The position numbers and the translations under genes were made by a program. Under the pieces are notes generated by a model. It was given only the letters and a program-made list of their open reading frames with translations. It made no database searches and was not told the DNA's origin. 64,000 nt of DNA from Saussurea involucrata (Eukaryota > Streptophyta > Magnoliopsida > Asterales > Asteraceae), in the NCBI GenBank assembly GCA_033807775.1, contig CM066327.1, positions 77,258,795 through 77,322,794 on the forward strand, read 5' to 3'. Shown here piece by piece: positions 44,650-54,818 of the stretch; within the stretch, counting starts at the first letter, position 1, and each line of letters starts with the position of its first letter.

Positions 44650-47600
44650 TTAGGCAAAAAGGTGCGGGTACTTAGTTCTCATCTCTGATTCTGATTCCCA
44701 AGTAGCATCCTGCCCTCTATGATGTCGCCACTGTACCTTTACCTGTCTGATTTCTTTATTCCGCAAAACTTTGACTTTACGGTCAACAATAGCTTATGGT
44801 GCTTCCACATAATTCATCTTTTCATCAACTTGTATATCCGGTAGAGAAACGGCCTGATCTGGTGTAACCAAACACTTTCGAAAATTCGATACATGAAAGG
44901 CGTTGTGTATACGGCTTAATTCTGGTGGGAGATCTAACTGGTAAGCTACTTCCCCAATTCTTTCTGTGATTGCAAACGGTCCAATGTATCTCGGACTGAG
45001 TTTACCCTGTTTCCCAAAACGAATGACTCCTTTCCAAGGTGAGACTTTTAACATTACAAAATCTCCAACTTGGAACTCTAACGGCTTTCGGCGTCGGTCA
45101 GCGTAGCTTTTCTGTCTGTCTTGAGCCACTTTCAATCGTTCGCGAATCTGAATAATCTTATCCGTGGTTAACTGAACTATATCTGGCCCCGCTAACTGTT
45201 TCTCCCCCACTTCGTTCCAACACAGAGGCGTTCGGCATTTTCTACCATACAGAACTTCAAACGGTGCCACTTGTATGCTGGAATGATAACTGTTGTTGTA
45301 GGCAAATTCGATTAATGGTAAATGTTTATCCCACGATCCCCCAAAGTCAACAATGCAGGCCTGTAGCATATCTTCTAAAGTCTAAATTGTTCGCTCACTC
45401 TGACCGTCGGTTTGAGGATGATATGATGTACTTAACTTTATCTGCGTTCCCATTTCTTTTTGAAAACTCCTCCAGAACCTTGAAGTAAAACGACTATCAC
45501 GTTCAGAAATAATCGAGATTGGAACTCCATGTCGAGTTACTATTTCGTCAATGTACAACTTGGCTAGTCGTTCTAACGAATAAGTTTCTTTTATTGGTAG
45601 GAAGTGAGCAGACTTTGTCAATCTGTCAATAATTACCCAAATGGCATCAAATCCCTTCGGAGTCCTTGGTAGCTTCGTGATGAAATCCATAGTAATCTAA
45701 TCCCATTTCCACATAGGTATTTCTAACCGTTGCAACTGACCAAACGGCTTTTGATGTTCAATCTTTACCTTCTTACAAGTAGTACAACCTTCCACATGCT
45801 GAGCAATGCTTCTTTTTATTCCCGCCCACCAATAGAATTGTTTTAAATCTTTATACATGTTATTTGTACCGGGATGAATAGAGAAACGTGATTGATGAGC
45901 TTCGTGTAGTACCCGATCACGTAAACCACCCAAACGGGGCACCCAGATTCTGTTTCCCAGACACAATAACCCACGATCGTCTTTTACAAGTGATGCTGAT
46001 ATCCCCACTAACCTTTCTGATTTCAATTATTCTTCTTGATATGCTTCTATTTGACACTTCTGCAATTCGTCAAATATGTTAGGTAGAAGTTTAGCTCTTA
46101 GTGCAATGGCTTTTATTGTTCCACTCATTTCTCGACGACTCAGTGCATCAGCTACCACATTTGCCTTTCCCGGATGATAAATAATTTCACAGTCGTAATC
46201 ATTTACCAGCTCTAGCCATCTTCTTTGCCTCGTATTCAATTCTTTTTTATCGAAGAGATGTTGGAGACTCTTATGATCAGTAAAAATTTGACATTTAGAA
46301 CCGTAGAGATAGTGTCTCCAAATCTTTAGCGCGAACACAACTGCTGCAAGTTCCATGTCGTGTGTATGATATTGTCGTTCATGATCCTTTAGTTGACGAG
46401 AAGCATACGCGATCACCTTTCCACGCTGCATTAATACACAACCCAATCCAAGTTAGGAATCATCACTATAAACAACAAAATCATCGGAACCTTCAGGTAA
46501 TGACAAAATCGGCGCGCTGCAAAGTTTCTCTTTCAATATCCGGAATGCTTCATCCTATTTTGCTTTCCATTCAAACTTTAGATTCTTTCTGCTCAACTTA
46601 GTCAAAGGCGTCGCGATACGAGAAAAGTCTTTTATAAATTTTCGATAGTAGAAAACTACGTACTTCGGTTGGCGTTCTCGGCGGTTCCCACTTTTCAATT
46701 GCTTCCACTTTCATCGGATCGAATTGAATGCCTTTCTTAGAAACTACATGCCCCAGAAATTGAACTTCTCGTAGCCAGAACTCACATTTAGAAAATTTAG
46801 AATACAACTGTTCCTTCCTCAACAATTCCAGAATTAAACGAAGATGTTGTGCGTGCTCTTCTTTGGATCGGGATTAGATAAGTATATCATCGATAAATAC
46901 AATAACAAATCTATCAAGATACGGCTTACATACCCGATTCATTAAATCCATAAAAGCAGGTGGAGGGTTCGTCAGTCCAAACGGCATCACTAAGAATTCA
47001 TAGTGACCGTACCTTGTGCGAAAAGCAGTTTTCAGAATGTCTTATTCTTTAACCTTCAACTGATGATAACCAGATCTTAGATCAATCTTGGAGAAATAGC
47101 AATCTCCAACTAATTGGTCGAAGAGGTCATCAATTCTGGGAAGCGGATACTTGTTCTTGATCGTGCGCTTATTCAATTCCCGGTAGTCGATACACATTCT
47201 CATCGAACCATCCTCCTTTTTCACAAACAAGACTGGTGCACCCCACGGCGAAGAACTGGGTCTGATGAAGCCCTTATCGGATAGGTCTTGTAGTTGTGCC
47301 ATCATTTCTTTCATCTCTGGTGGTGCCAGACGATACGGTGCACGGGCTATCGGAGCGGCTCCAGGAATCAGATCTATACCAAACTCTACTTGTCTAACAG
47401 GAGGAAGACTATTCAAGTCTTCGAAGAAAACTTCTGGGAATTCACTAACAATAGGAATATCTTCCAACTTATTCTTTTCTGGCTTAATATCTATCACATA
47501 AGCTAAGTAACTCGGGCAACCTTTATTAACACACTTACGGGCTTTTATCATAGATATAAGGCAAGACTGATGATTTCTACGATCACCATAAATCACTACC

Positions 47601-47968
47601 GGCCCCCTCTTAGGTAATACAACATTTATTAACTTCTTATCACAAACTATGTTAGGTTGATTCTCGGATAACCAATCCATCCCCACTACCACATCGAACT
47701 CGATCAAAGCTATAGGAAATAGTTGAATAGGTACTCCACACCCCTCTATATTTATCACACAACTATCAAATACTTCATTAACCGATACTTGATTATCATT
47801 TGCAGTATCTACCATTAAAGCATGATCTAACACTTTAGGCTTTAAATGCATATAAGCAGCAAATGAAGGAGATACGAACGATCGGTTTGCACCGGAGTCA
47901 AATAACACTTTAGCACGTGTAGAGTTTATTCAAAATAAACATGTAACCACATCCGGAGTTTCCTCTGC
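44650..47968 (-). pseudogene. pol: Element F pol: protease, RT, RNase H, integrase, chromodomain
   Basis: Protease has LFDSGANRSFV (47908 on). RT has YRELNKRTIKNKYPLPRIDDLFDQL and the catalytic FIDD at 46897-46886; RNase H follows (FTDHKSLQHLF, YHPGKANVVADALSRR); integrase has the CTTCKKVK zinc part, MDFITKLP, HGVPISIISERD and YHPQTDGQSERT; the end is DATWESE..YPHLF, chromodomain-like, stop at 44652-44650. Most of it stays in one frame but is cut by stops at about 47930, 47042-47044, 46874-46876, 46447, 46027-46029, 45697-45699, 45382-45384 and 44794-44796, plus frameshifts near 46600-46660. Confidence 0.9.
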
Positions 47969-49207
47969 TTATTTTGCTGTCATTTGAAACGTACGACCCC
48001 TTGTTCTTGGTGGTTCTAGTCTTGGAACTACCGGTCTAACACTCGCTGGTTTCCCTGACGTACCTCCTTGCTGTACTCTTCCCCTCGGACAATCAGACTG
48101 GATGTGATCCGAAGAATTACATAGGAAACAAAACCACGTTACCCGACAGTCTTTAGCAACATGTCCGGTCTTCCCACACCTATAACAAACCCGAGTATCA
48201 ACTTGACAGTTTCCTTGGTGGATACGATTACATTTCTGACAAGGTCTTTCCGCTGGTCGGAAAGGCGGATGGTTATCAAACCTCTGAAATCTGGATTTCT
48301 TTGGATCATACCGTGGTCCTTCCCACTTTCTCTTTCCCATACCTTTATCACTAACGTTTCTCCCTTTATCATGTTCCACAGTTTCCGTGGCATCTACTGC
48401 GGCTGAGAAAGTTTCTGGTCCTTTAGCAATCACCAGACTTCTGACTTCTGAATTCAACCCAAAGATAAACCTTTCAATCTTCATTGCCTCCGTGGCAACG
48501 TAGTATTCCGCAAAACAAGACTTTTCCAGAAAATGAGCGGTGTAGTCCCGAACTGATAAATTCCCTTGCTGTAAATTCATAAACTCCCCTTCCAATTGTT
48601 TAACTGCTGCTTGGGGACAAAACTGTTTCCTGAAAGCTATAACGAATTCTTCCCAAGAGAAAGTAGAATATATGTCAGATCCTCCAGAAGAAATAAAAGC
48701 TTCCCACCAGTATAGAGCATCTGCCTTCAACATTGCTATTCCGTATAGCACTATATCTTCATCAGCACACATAGTTGTCTTTAAGATAGCTTTTATCTCC
48801 TTCAGCCACCTCGTAGCTTTCACTGGGTCTCTATCTCCTGAGTAAGTCGGAGGTTTGTAACTTAGGAACATTTTATAGTCACACCTCCTTGGTACTGGTA
48901 TGATTGTAGGTGTAATAGGCATCTCGTCTTCCTGACCAGGATCTGGTGTATCAGCTTCATTGTGACGAGTTAGGTCAAACATGGCTTGTATACTGGCTTG
49001 CAGTCTTCCCATTTCGGCCGTTAAATCGTCCCTAGTAACAAATTCATTACCTCACGGCGGAGCTCTACCCCCATTTCTACCCCCAATTCTGCCTCCAATT
49101 CTGCCTCCACCACGCTCTCCTCCTCTTCCCCCCGTTTCGACCGTTGGATTCGTTCTATTAGGGTTTCCTCCTCCCTCCCGATTCGTTTGTCTAGTACCAC
49201 TTGCCAT
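47969..49207 (-). pseudogene. gag: Element F Gag
   Basis: ATG at 49207 starts a Gly/Arg-rich N-terminus (MASGTRQTNREGGGNP). An in-frame TGA at 49054-49052 precedes the 347-codon frame (49012-47969) with the gypsy gag domain (YWWEAF, FVIAFRKQFCP, FIFGLNSEVR) and the knuckle CYRCGKTGHVAKDC, then a stop TAA (47971-47969) before the protease in the same frame. Confidence 0.88.
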
Positions 49208-49455
49208 TCTGTAGATTCAAAAAAGATTAATATACACATAAGCACATACCCCATATAACAAGGTTTTCCAGTTCAAACATGTACCTGTAAGATCACAATT
49301 ACACTGGCCATGTGTAATCTGAAATTACCTTACATGATGTTCCTTCTACCTTTTATACTTAATCATCCCAAGGTTCTACAATAATAGGGACATCCTACTT
49401 CACATGCAGTTTAAGTCTAGGTACAGATACAAATACCTAAATCCCTTAAACTAGG
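49208..49455 (-). other. 5' leader of element F
   Basis: Untranslated stretch between primer site and gag ATG; nothing else recognised. Confidence 0.6.
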
Positions 49456-49467
49456 GCTCTGATACCA
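49456..49467 (-). promoter_or_regulatory. Primer-binding site of element F (tRNA-iMet)
   Basis: Minus-strand TGGTATCAGAGC, two bases after the LTR end. Confidence 0.92.
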
Positions 49468-49469
49468 TC

Positions 49470-51128
49470 TGTAACAACCCGATTCCCAAACATACAACAA
49501 ATAACATATATTTCATAACATCGTTACATAACCAAAAGATTCATAATATAACAAGTAAGGTCCCTTAGTCTTTACATCAAAAATAAGGTATTTTGTTACA
49601 AACTTATTGCTAATTACATACATGATATCTAGTTATGAAATTAGAACAGCAAAACACGTCTCAGTCTTCATAACATCCTTCTTCCAAAAGCTAAACACAT
49701 AGTACTCTTCTCATTTGCTCTTACCCGATCCACGACCTGGAATACATATTTTTAAAACAAAAATGAGGGTTAGACCTAGAGGTCTAAGTGAGAAAATCCC
49801 TGTTAGTTTTAAAACCATTTGCACAACCATCATATATATATATATATATCACAAGTATAAATACCAAATAGGACTCATGCATTGTGTACTTCCCTGTCTC
49901 ATTTCCATGGCCATATTAGTTGGTTGCAAGCCAACTAATAAATTAACTCCGCTGTACGACAATTACAGCCACACCACTGTACGAGTATTACAGCCAACAC
50001 CACCGGTCCTAAGCCCGACCAACGTATTCTCATATAGAGTATACTCATGTAAATACAATATCTCAATATATTATATTTCAAACATAAACATATAATCACA
50101 CCATCTATCATATTCCCACCCCACACATATATGTATTCCAGTTTAAAAACGTTTTAAAGTAAAACTCACCTGTTTGTTTATCAAAACTCGTTCTAGTCTT
50201 TTTCCACAAGATTCAGCTTTCACTCCAAATTCACAGTATCTGAAACAATTAGATGCAAGTATCTTTTTACCATATAGAACACATAAGACATACTAGGATT
50301 AAGAACTCTAGATACATCTATCTAACTCTTATCCTCAAATGTTTCCCCCAAACCCGAACTTAAGTCAAGTCCACAGAATAGTCAGTCCTCATTCATTCCC
50401 TATCCAATAGTCAACAAAACACAGGTTCCTGGATACTCAAAAGTATCACAACTCTCAAAATGACTAAATCAGCCAAAGTATCCAGAAACCACAAACTATC
50501 CGGACATCATAACTTTCCGGACGGCATAAACAACCCGGACGACACCCGGAAACCAAAGTAACCCGGATACCATCCGGTATCTTATATCATCCGGAAACCA
50601 TTGAAACGAGAGACTTACCCGGATAAAAGACTCGTTCGGATACCTTTAGAACATCATCCGGACACCACCAAAAAAACTACCCGGACACATTCATTTTGTC
50701 CGGGAACCTCTGTCGGGTTACCCTCCTTTTACTCAGATTCAACAGAAAATACTACCATATATGAATTCGACTATTCTACTCCGATGAAAACTACTTATTA
50801 GCAATTACAAACATAAAATGTAAAGGAAACATACCTAAATTCACTTCCAAGTACACCAAATGAACCCCTAACCCTTCTTTTCCCTTTTTGCTTCTTCTCA
50901 AAACATACACATACACCTTAGACTGATTTTTCTGCTTTTTGGATAATATCTGGAGGTTAAGAGATATTATCAAACCAATTTTACCATTCTAGTCCCTAAA
51001 CTAATCATTAATGACCCAAACACCTTAGATTTATAAACTAATCCAAATTTATCCTAAACATTAACTATAAAGTTATTTAATTTTAACGGAACTAGAATTT
51101 AACTAACGAACTTACCCGGGGTATTACA
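49470..51128 (-). repeat. 5' LTR of element F (1659 bp)
   Basis: It pairs with 42936-44611; by eye over the first 560 bp the two differ at roughly 2-3 percent of positions plus small indels in the AT run and the CCGGA cluster (50490-50720). Confidence 0.93.
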
Positions 51129-51133
51129 TCCGA

Positions 51134-53534
51134 TGAGTTAGAGGAAGAATCGGGTGAAATCGGCTTTTCAGATTGGAGTTGGTCAATCTGCTCTTGGAGC
51201 TGACCATTTCTCGTATGCTCGTTCATCGCATCTGTTGCCAAGGCAGCCAGTTTTGATGTGAGCATATTGATTTCACACCGAAGGATTTCCGGTCCTTCAT
51301 CGGACACAGTTTCGGTTTTGACCGATTTTATATTCTCAAGTTCCGTGATTAGCACTTGCTTTTCCTTTTGAAAGTTCGACCTTTCTTTCTCGAGGGACTC
51401 CTCCAACTCGACTATCTTTGCTTCCAAGATGAGAGGGGGAACATAGAGTTTGAACTCATCCGTCTCAGTCTTGGTTTCGGTTGCTTGGACCTCATCCTTC
51501 TTGGAGGAATCCTTGGGCGTTACAACCTTATAGCAATCGAAGTAGTCATTCGAGAGGTACTTCTTGTTTTTCTCATAGGAATAATTTAATGATCCATAAC
51601 AGAATGGAAGTTGCATTTTGGATGTGCGTGTGCGTTTGTATTCCTCAGTTTCCTCTTCCTTTTCAGGTTCAAGAGGACCAGTCCATTTAATTGCATATTC
51701 CGGATACTCTTTGGCTATTCCAAGACAACTAAAATCATACAAAATAGGTCTTTTGGCTATACCCTTTTTCAGGTAGTGCAGGTTATCATATCCGATTCCC
51801 CAGTCCTTGTTGAAATACGTGAACTCCTTTGGTTTATTCATATGGATAGTTTGATCAGTTTGACTTCTTTTATGAAGTTTGGTTTCAAGATCAAGAATTT
51901 TAGTAACAAATTCCTTATGCTGAATTTGAAGAGCAGAACATTGATAAACAATTTCTGCTTTCTCATTCATACACTGATCAAACTGAGACTGAAGTTCAGA
52001 TATTTTGGCCCTTAAGTCCTTAGGTGCTGTTGAAAGATTTTTGCATTTGTCTTTTAAATTAGCAATTTCAGACTTATATTTCTCAGTTATTCTCTTTTGA
52101 ACATCTAGCTTTTCAGATAGTGATCTAATCTCAAGCAATTGTTCATTAGAGGTGGCCTTAAAGGAATCCGCCCGTTCAGCAAGTGATTGCATTTGATTCA
52201 AGAAATTTTGCTGGTTAGATTCACATACCTGACTTGACTTTTCTTCATCGGATGGAGAGTGATATCCCATGAAAGCATTGGCACCATCAGAATCGCTTTC
52301 ATCATCAGAACGACCCAACCAGTAGTCGTCTTCCACAAACATAGCTGCTCCAGCTTCCTTCTGCTCAGCCAATGCAAGCTTCGCCTTGTAGTAGTGAACA
52401 TTCTTTACCACTGGCTTCCGACAATCTTTTGCAAAGTGACCAAGCTTTCCGCAGTTGTAATAGGTCACGGGTTCATCTTTTATCTTACTGTCATCTTTTT
52501 CCGTCTTCTCCTTCTTCTCAGACTTATCTTGCTCATCGGCCTTCTTCTTTCCTTCATACTTGTCCTTATAATCGTGGCGCTTGTTAGAGGAGGTGGAGTA
52601 GCGCTGATTATTGGACGATGGCTTCTTATAGAATTGTTGTTGTTGAAAAGATTTGGAAAGTAGGGCTATCGCTTTCTTGAAATCAGATACTTCATCATCA
52701 GAATTACTGTCTTCCTTTTCTTCAGGTTCTGACTCAGATGATCTTTGCTTTTGAGCACGTTTGGAGTGACGGCCCAAAGATTTCCCTTGTTTGGAGGACA
52801 GGAGTGCTACAGGATCAGCAGCTGGTTTGGATGCGTCCTTCTTCTCTTTGAGTATTTCCAGCACCTCATCTTCATCTTGAAGAAGCGTCTCATACAACTC
52901 GTGGATGTCGACTTTCTCCATAAGGTGGTTGTGCTTTACGTGTGAAGCAAAAACTTTCCACTCAGACAGAAGATTGTTGAGAAATTTAAGATCATTCTCC
53001 GTGTTCGAACGAGTAATCTTGTTCTTGTAGAGCTCGTTGAGAAAAAGACAGAACCGTTCATAAGTTTGGGAAAGGGATTCACCGGTGCGTTGTTTAAAAC
53101 TATTAAACTTGGTTATTGAGCTATTAATCTTCAGTTGATTCCCGACTTCGCTCCCACGCATCAACTTTTCCACCTGATCCCACATGCCCTTACCTGTATC
53201 TTTGTAACTGTCGATGGCAATATAGATCGTGTTGGGGAGAGCTTGAACAAGGTACCGCTTAGCATGCTTTTCTCCCTCAAGCATGCCTTTTTCGTCGTCG
53301 GTCATATCGGAGAGAGTCTTTTTCACAGTGAGTGTTTTCCCACCTTCTTGAGCTGGTGGAACGGTCTTCATAGGTGTAAGAATTGGCCCATCTTCTAAGG
53401 CTCTCCAAATGTACTCGAAGTTGTCCTTCGATTCAATGAAGATTTTGAATATGTCCCTTCATTGGCTGTACTCACCTTGGTAGAGACAAGGTGGTTTGGA
53501 GTCGGTACCGATTGCAAGAGCGTCGCGTGAAGAA
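51134..53534 (-). pseudogene. gag: Element E Gag, N-terminal and central part
   Basis: The 759-codon frame starts at 53371, but gag homology (ALAIGTDSKPPCLYQGEYSQ) extends upstream in the same frame to about 53530 across a TGA (53461-53459) where a Trp codon is expected. Domains: gag core (MWDQVEKLMRGSEVGNQLK, FNSFKQRTGESLSQTYERF), a knuckle with the first Cys changed (YYNCGKLGHFAKDC), acidic segment, coiled coil (about residues 390-515), then the island WGIGYDNLHYL...LYDFSCL...WTG...QLPFCY (about 520-615) shared with A, then more coiled coil. The frame runs into F at 51128; gag resumes at 42935. The Tyr in place of the first zinc Cys would weaken zinc binding. Confidence 0.87.
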
Positions 53535-53679
53535 ATCTTCCGTTGCACTAGAGTGATCGTTAGACGAAGTGTTCGATTCAAGTGATAACCTAACGCAAGG
53601 CACTAAGTGTGATATGCTAACGCAGGTTCTACGACTGAGTTGTACTAGGAACAGGTAAGACTTCAAGCAGAAATGAACT

Positions 53680-54130
53680 TACCGGATAGGAATCCGGATG
53701 AGATGTCTGATCTGGAAGTGACCGGATCAGATTAAGTGAAAACAGTTCAAAAACACAGAAGTATCCGGATAAGATTGAAAGAATCCGGATAAACTAAGTT
53801 TCCGGATAACACTAGGTTACCGGATGCAAGAGTTTCCGAGTGATAAAATTAAACACAGACTTACCGAATGACAAGAGTTTCCGGAAAAAATGCTTTCCGG
53901 ATGGAATGGGTTTCCGGATGAAATCAAATTTACCGGATACCTTCAGTTGTCCGGATAAAATGTTTTACCGGAAACTTTGGGTTGTCCGGATAAAATACTT
54001 TACCGGAAACTTTGGGTTTCCGGAACAATTATACCCGGAAAGATTAAGAATCAGTGAACTTACCCGGAAAGTGAGACGTGTCCAGAAAGGTGAAGCGATT
54101 GTCCGGAAAGTGCTGCTGGTGAATCCGGAA
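53680..54130 (-). repeat. Dispersed TCCGGA motif array in the 5' leader of element E
   Basis: About 20 CCGGA/TCCGG units, commonly TCCGGATAA or TACCGGAAAC, spaced about 20 bp, in untranslated leader upstream of gag. Confidence 0.87.
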
Positions 54131-54524
54131 ACATCGGTTGGGATTTCTAAATCAATTGAGAATCGACTAGGGTTGCTCAAGATCGTTCCTGAAAGATTAG
54201 GAACTCGACCAAACACAAAAATAACACTACCCAAATCGATTTTGAAGCAAAAACAACAAGTTTTGATGGTTAAAAATTCGATTTTTCTCAAGAACACAAC
54301 CAAAACTTTTGAACTTTAATTTGCTTAAAAAACACTCAAACGATCGAATTAAGTTGCGAAAACGTGTAGAATTACTAATAAGAGTAATACTAACAGAATG
54401 CAATAAACGAAATGAAGCAATTTAATCCGAATCAAAAACGAGATTTCAATCAAGAACACAACCTTATTTTTCGAAAAAACTTACCAGAATCCAAGAAGAA
54501 TACTTTGAATCGATATGTCCGTCT

Positions 54525-54536
54525 GCTCTGATACCA
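54525..54536 (-). promoter_or_regulatory. Primer-binding site of element E (tRNA-iMet)
   Basis: Minus-strand TGGTATCAGAGC, two bases after the LTR end. Confidence 0.93.
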
Positions 54537-54538
54537 AT

Positions 54539-54818
54539 TGTGAGTCTCATATCCGTGCAACGAACAATAATGAAATCAATAGATGTATGACAATAGTTAT
54601 GATTTCAACTGGTCATCCAATTAGCTTTCAACTTGAGAGAGTTTACAATACAAATTATGAAAGCAAATGAACAACTAGCCTAAAAACAAAGGCTAAACAA
54701 AGATTATATATGGCGGGCCCGTGGTTAACAAGCCCACGGCCCGTTCACTAACTAGGCTCAAATTAAACAATTACAAATAGCCCCTTGAACTTTAATTCAA
54801 CATAAATTGACCCCAACA
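54539..54818 (-). repeat. 5' LTR of element E (280 bp)
   Basis: Plus-strand TGTGAGTCTCAT...GACCCCAACA; same length as the partner LTR with 7 substitutions by eye. Followed by the CTCTT target duplication. Confidence 0.94.

Larger units (their letters stand above)
42936..51128 (-). mobile_element. Element F: complete Ty3/gypsy chromovirus (Tekay-like), 8193 bp
   Basis: LTRs at 42936-44611 and 49470-51128 (TGTAA...TTACA), target duplication TCCGA (42931-42935, 51129-51133), minus-strand orientation. Inside: tRNA-Met primer site, gag with CCHC, protease, RT, RNase H, integrase and a C-terminal chromodomain-like region, then polypurine tract. Order RT-RNase H-integrase defines gypsy; the chromodomain places it in the chromoviruses. 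It is inserted in E's gag. Several nonsense codons show it is inactive. Confidence 0.95.
32675..54818 (-). mobile_element. Element E: complete Sirevirus-type Copia retrotransposon with very short LTRs, hosting element F
   Basis: Both ends are intact: LTRs 32675-32954 and 54539-54818, each 280 bp, TG...CA, and a 5-bp target duplication CTCTT (32670-32674, 54819-54823). On the minus strand: primer site, 1-kb leader, gag, integrase, RT/RNase H, five polypurine-like motifs, aORF, polypurine tract. Removing F (8193 bp plus a 5-bp duplication) leaves about 13.9 kb, long for a Copia element, with 280-bp LTRs. The LTRs differ at 7 positions by eye. Confidence 0.95.

Noticed and set aside
20439..54536. 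tRNA genes at the tRNA-Met-like matches
   Set aside because: Only 12 bases match, each next to an LTR end: these are primer-binding sites.
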